In this document: piece by piece, positions 14,075 through 14,296 of the stretch
Numbering within the stretch: position 1 is the first letter of the stretch
How the letters are laid out: each line of letters starts with the position of its first letter
NCBI GenBank assembly: GCA_020442965.1
Contig: JAGRJB010000017.1
Location: forward strand, 1-14,296
Direction: 5' to 3'
DNA from: Pseudomonadales bacterium
Lineage (GTDB): Bacteria; Pseudomonadota; Gammaproteobacteria; Steroidobacterales; Steroidobacteraceae
Length of the DNA: 14,296 nucleotides
Notes under the pieces: generated by a model
Databases searched by the model: none
The model's input: the letters and a program-made list of their open reading frames with translations, nothing else
What the model was told of the DNA's origin: nothing
Made by a program: the position numbers and the translations under genes

Positions 14075-14296
14075 TCGCTACCCGCCCAATCGCCCCGTCA
14101 CGCACCGATTTCCGGCAGTTTCGGCCGATCGCGACGCGCTGGCAGGATAACGACCACTACGGTCACGTCAACAACGTCGTTTACTACTCCTATTTCGACA
14201 CCGCCGTGAACGGCTATCTGATCGATGCTACCAAGACGGACATTCGGGAATTGCCTGCCATCGGGCTGGTGGTCGAGACGGGTTGCCAGTACTTTG
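14071..14296 (+). CDS. Acyl-CoA thioesterase, 4HBT hotdog family (3' end outside window)
   Basis: The first 75 residues of a hotdog-fold thioesterase, cut by the window edge. The segment TRWQDNDHYGHVNNVVYYSYFDTAVN at about 22-47 carries the family hallmark D-x-D/N-x-x-GHVNN-x-x-Y, including the Asp (26 or 28) that serves as the catalytic base in 4-hydroxybenzoyl-CoA thioesterase-like enzymes. They hydrolyse acyl-CoA thioesters in the cytoplasm; the acyl group is not evident. ATG 14071 overlaps the TGA of the serine hydrolase (ATGA), which supports the start and suggests translational coupling. Confidence 0.85.
   Translation, partial: MIATRPIAPSRTDFRQFRPIATRWQDNDHYGHVNNVVYYSYFDTAVNGYLIDATKTDIRELPAIGLVVETGCQYF

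Overview
The window reads as an ordinary, gene-dense stretch of a GC-rich Gram-negative chromosome. The two outer-membrane TonB-dependent receptors, the sigma-54/NtrC-type control in front of a P-II gene and the NnrU protein all suggest a Proteobacterium. A gammaproteobacterium with many receptors of the 'LQEIVVTAERR' type (for example Steroidobacter-like lineages) is my best guess, but it is an inference. I see no rRNA, tRNA, CRISPR, insertion sequence or phage gene.

Left part (1-3892). The 3' end of a pyruvate carboxylase gene (biotin domain intact) overlaps by 4 bp an MFS transporter gene of the carboxylate-transporter type. Facing them on the minus strand is a two-gene unit: a ferredoxin/rubredoxin-reductase-like FAD protein and a NnrU membrane protein, again with a 4-bp overlap. 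The MFS and NnrU genes overlap tail to tail by 39 bp.

Middle part (3893-6441). A divergent intergenic region of about 200 bp holds what looks like a complete nitrogen-control promoter: an NtrC-type dyad, a weaker second site exactly 32 bp upstream, and a -24/-12 sigma-54 promoter 52 bp upstream of a glnK-type P-II gene. The P-II gene is followed closely by a small thioredoxin-like [2Fe-2S] protein and a quinone oxidoreductase, with no amtB. A membrane-anchored protein with a DUF4124-like segment lies convergent to these.

Right part (6565-14296). Two tandem paralogous TonB-dependent receptor genes on the minus strand were duplicated as whole units: each has a similar upstream leader with a dyad, a strong Shine-Dalgarno, an almost identical signal-peptide region and its own rho-independent terminator. 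Upstream of them, also on the minus strand, is a zinc-dependent alcohol dehydrogenase, possibly translated from a leaderless message. Divergent from it are an exported serine hydrolase of the class C beta-lactamase/esterase fold and, overlapping by 4 bp, the start of a hotdog-fold thioesterase cut by the window edge. Receptors, exported hydrolase, dehydrogenase and thioesterase could together take up and process an ester-type or acyl compound, but nothing in the sequence names the substrate.

I found no system that I would call previously undescribed. The observations most worth checking are the sigma-54/NtrC architecture before glnK and the duplicated receptor units with their conserved leader dyad.
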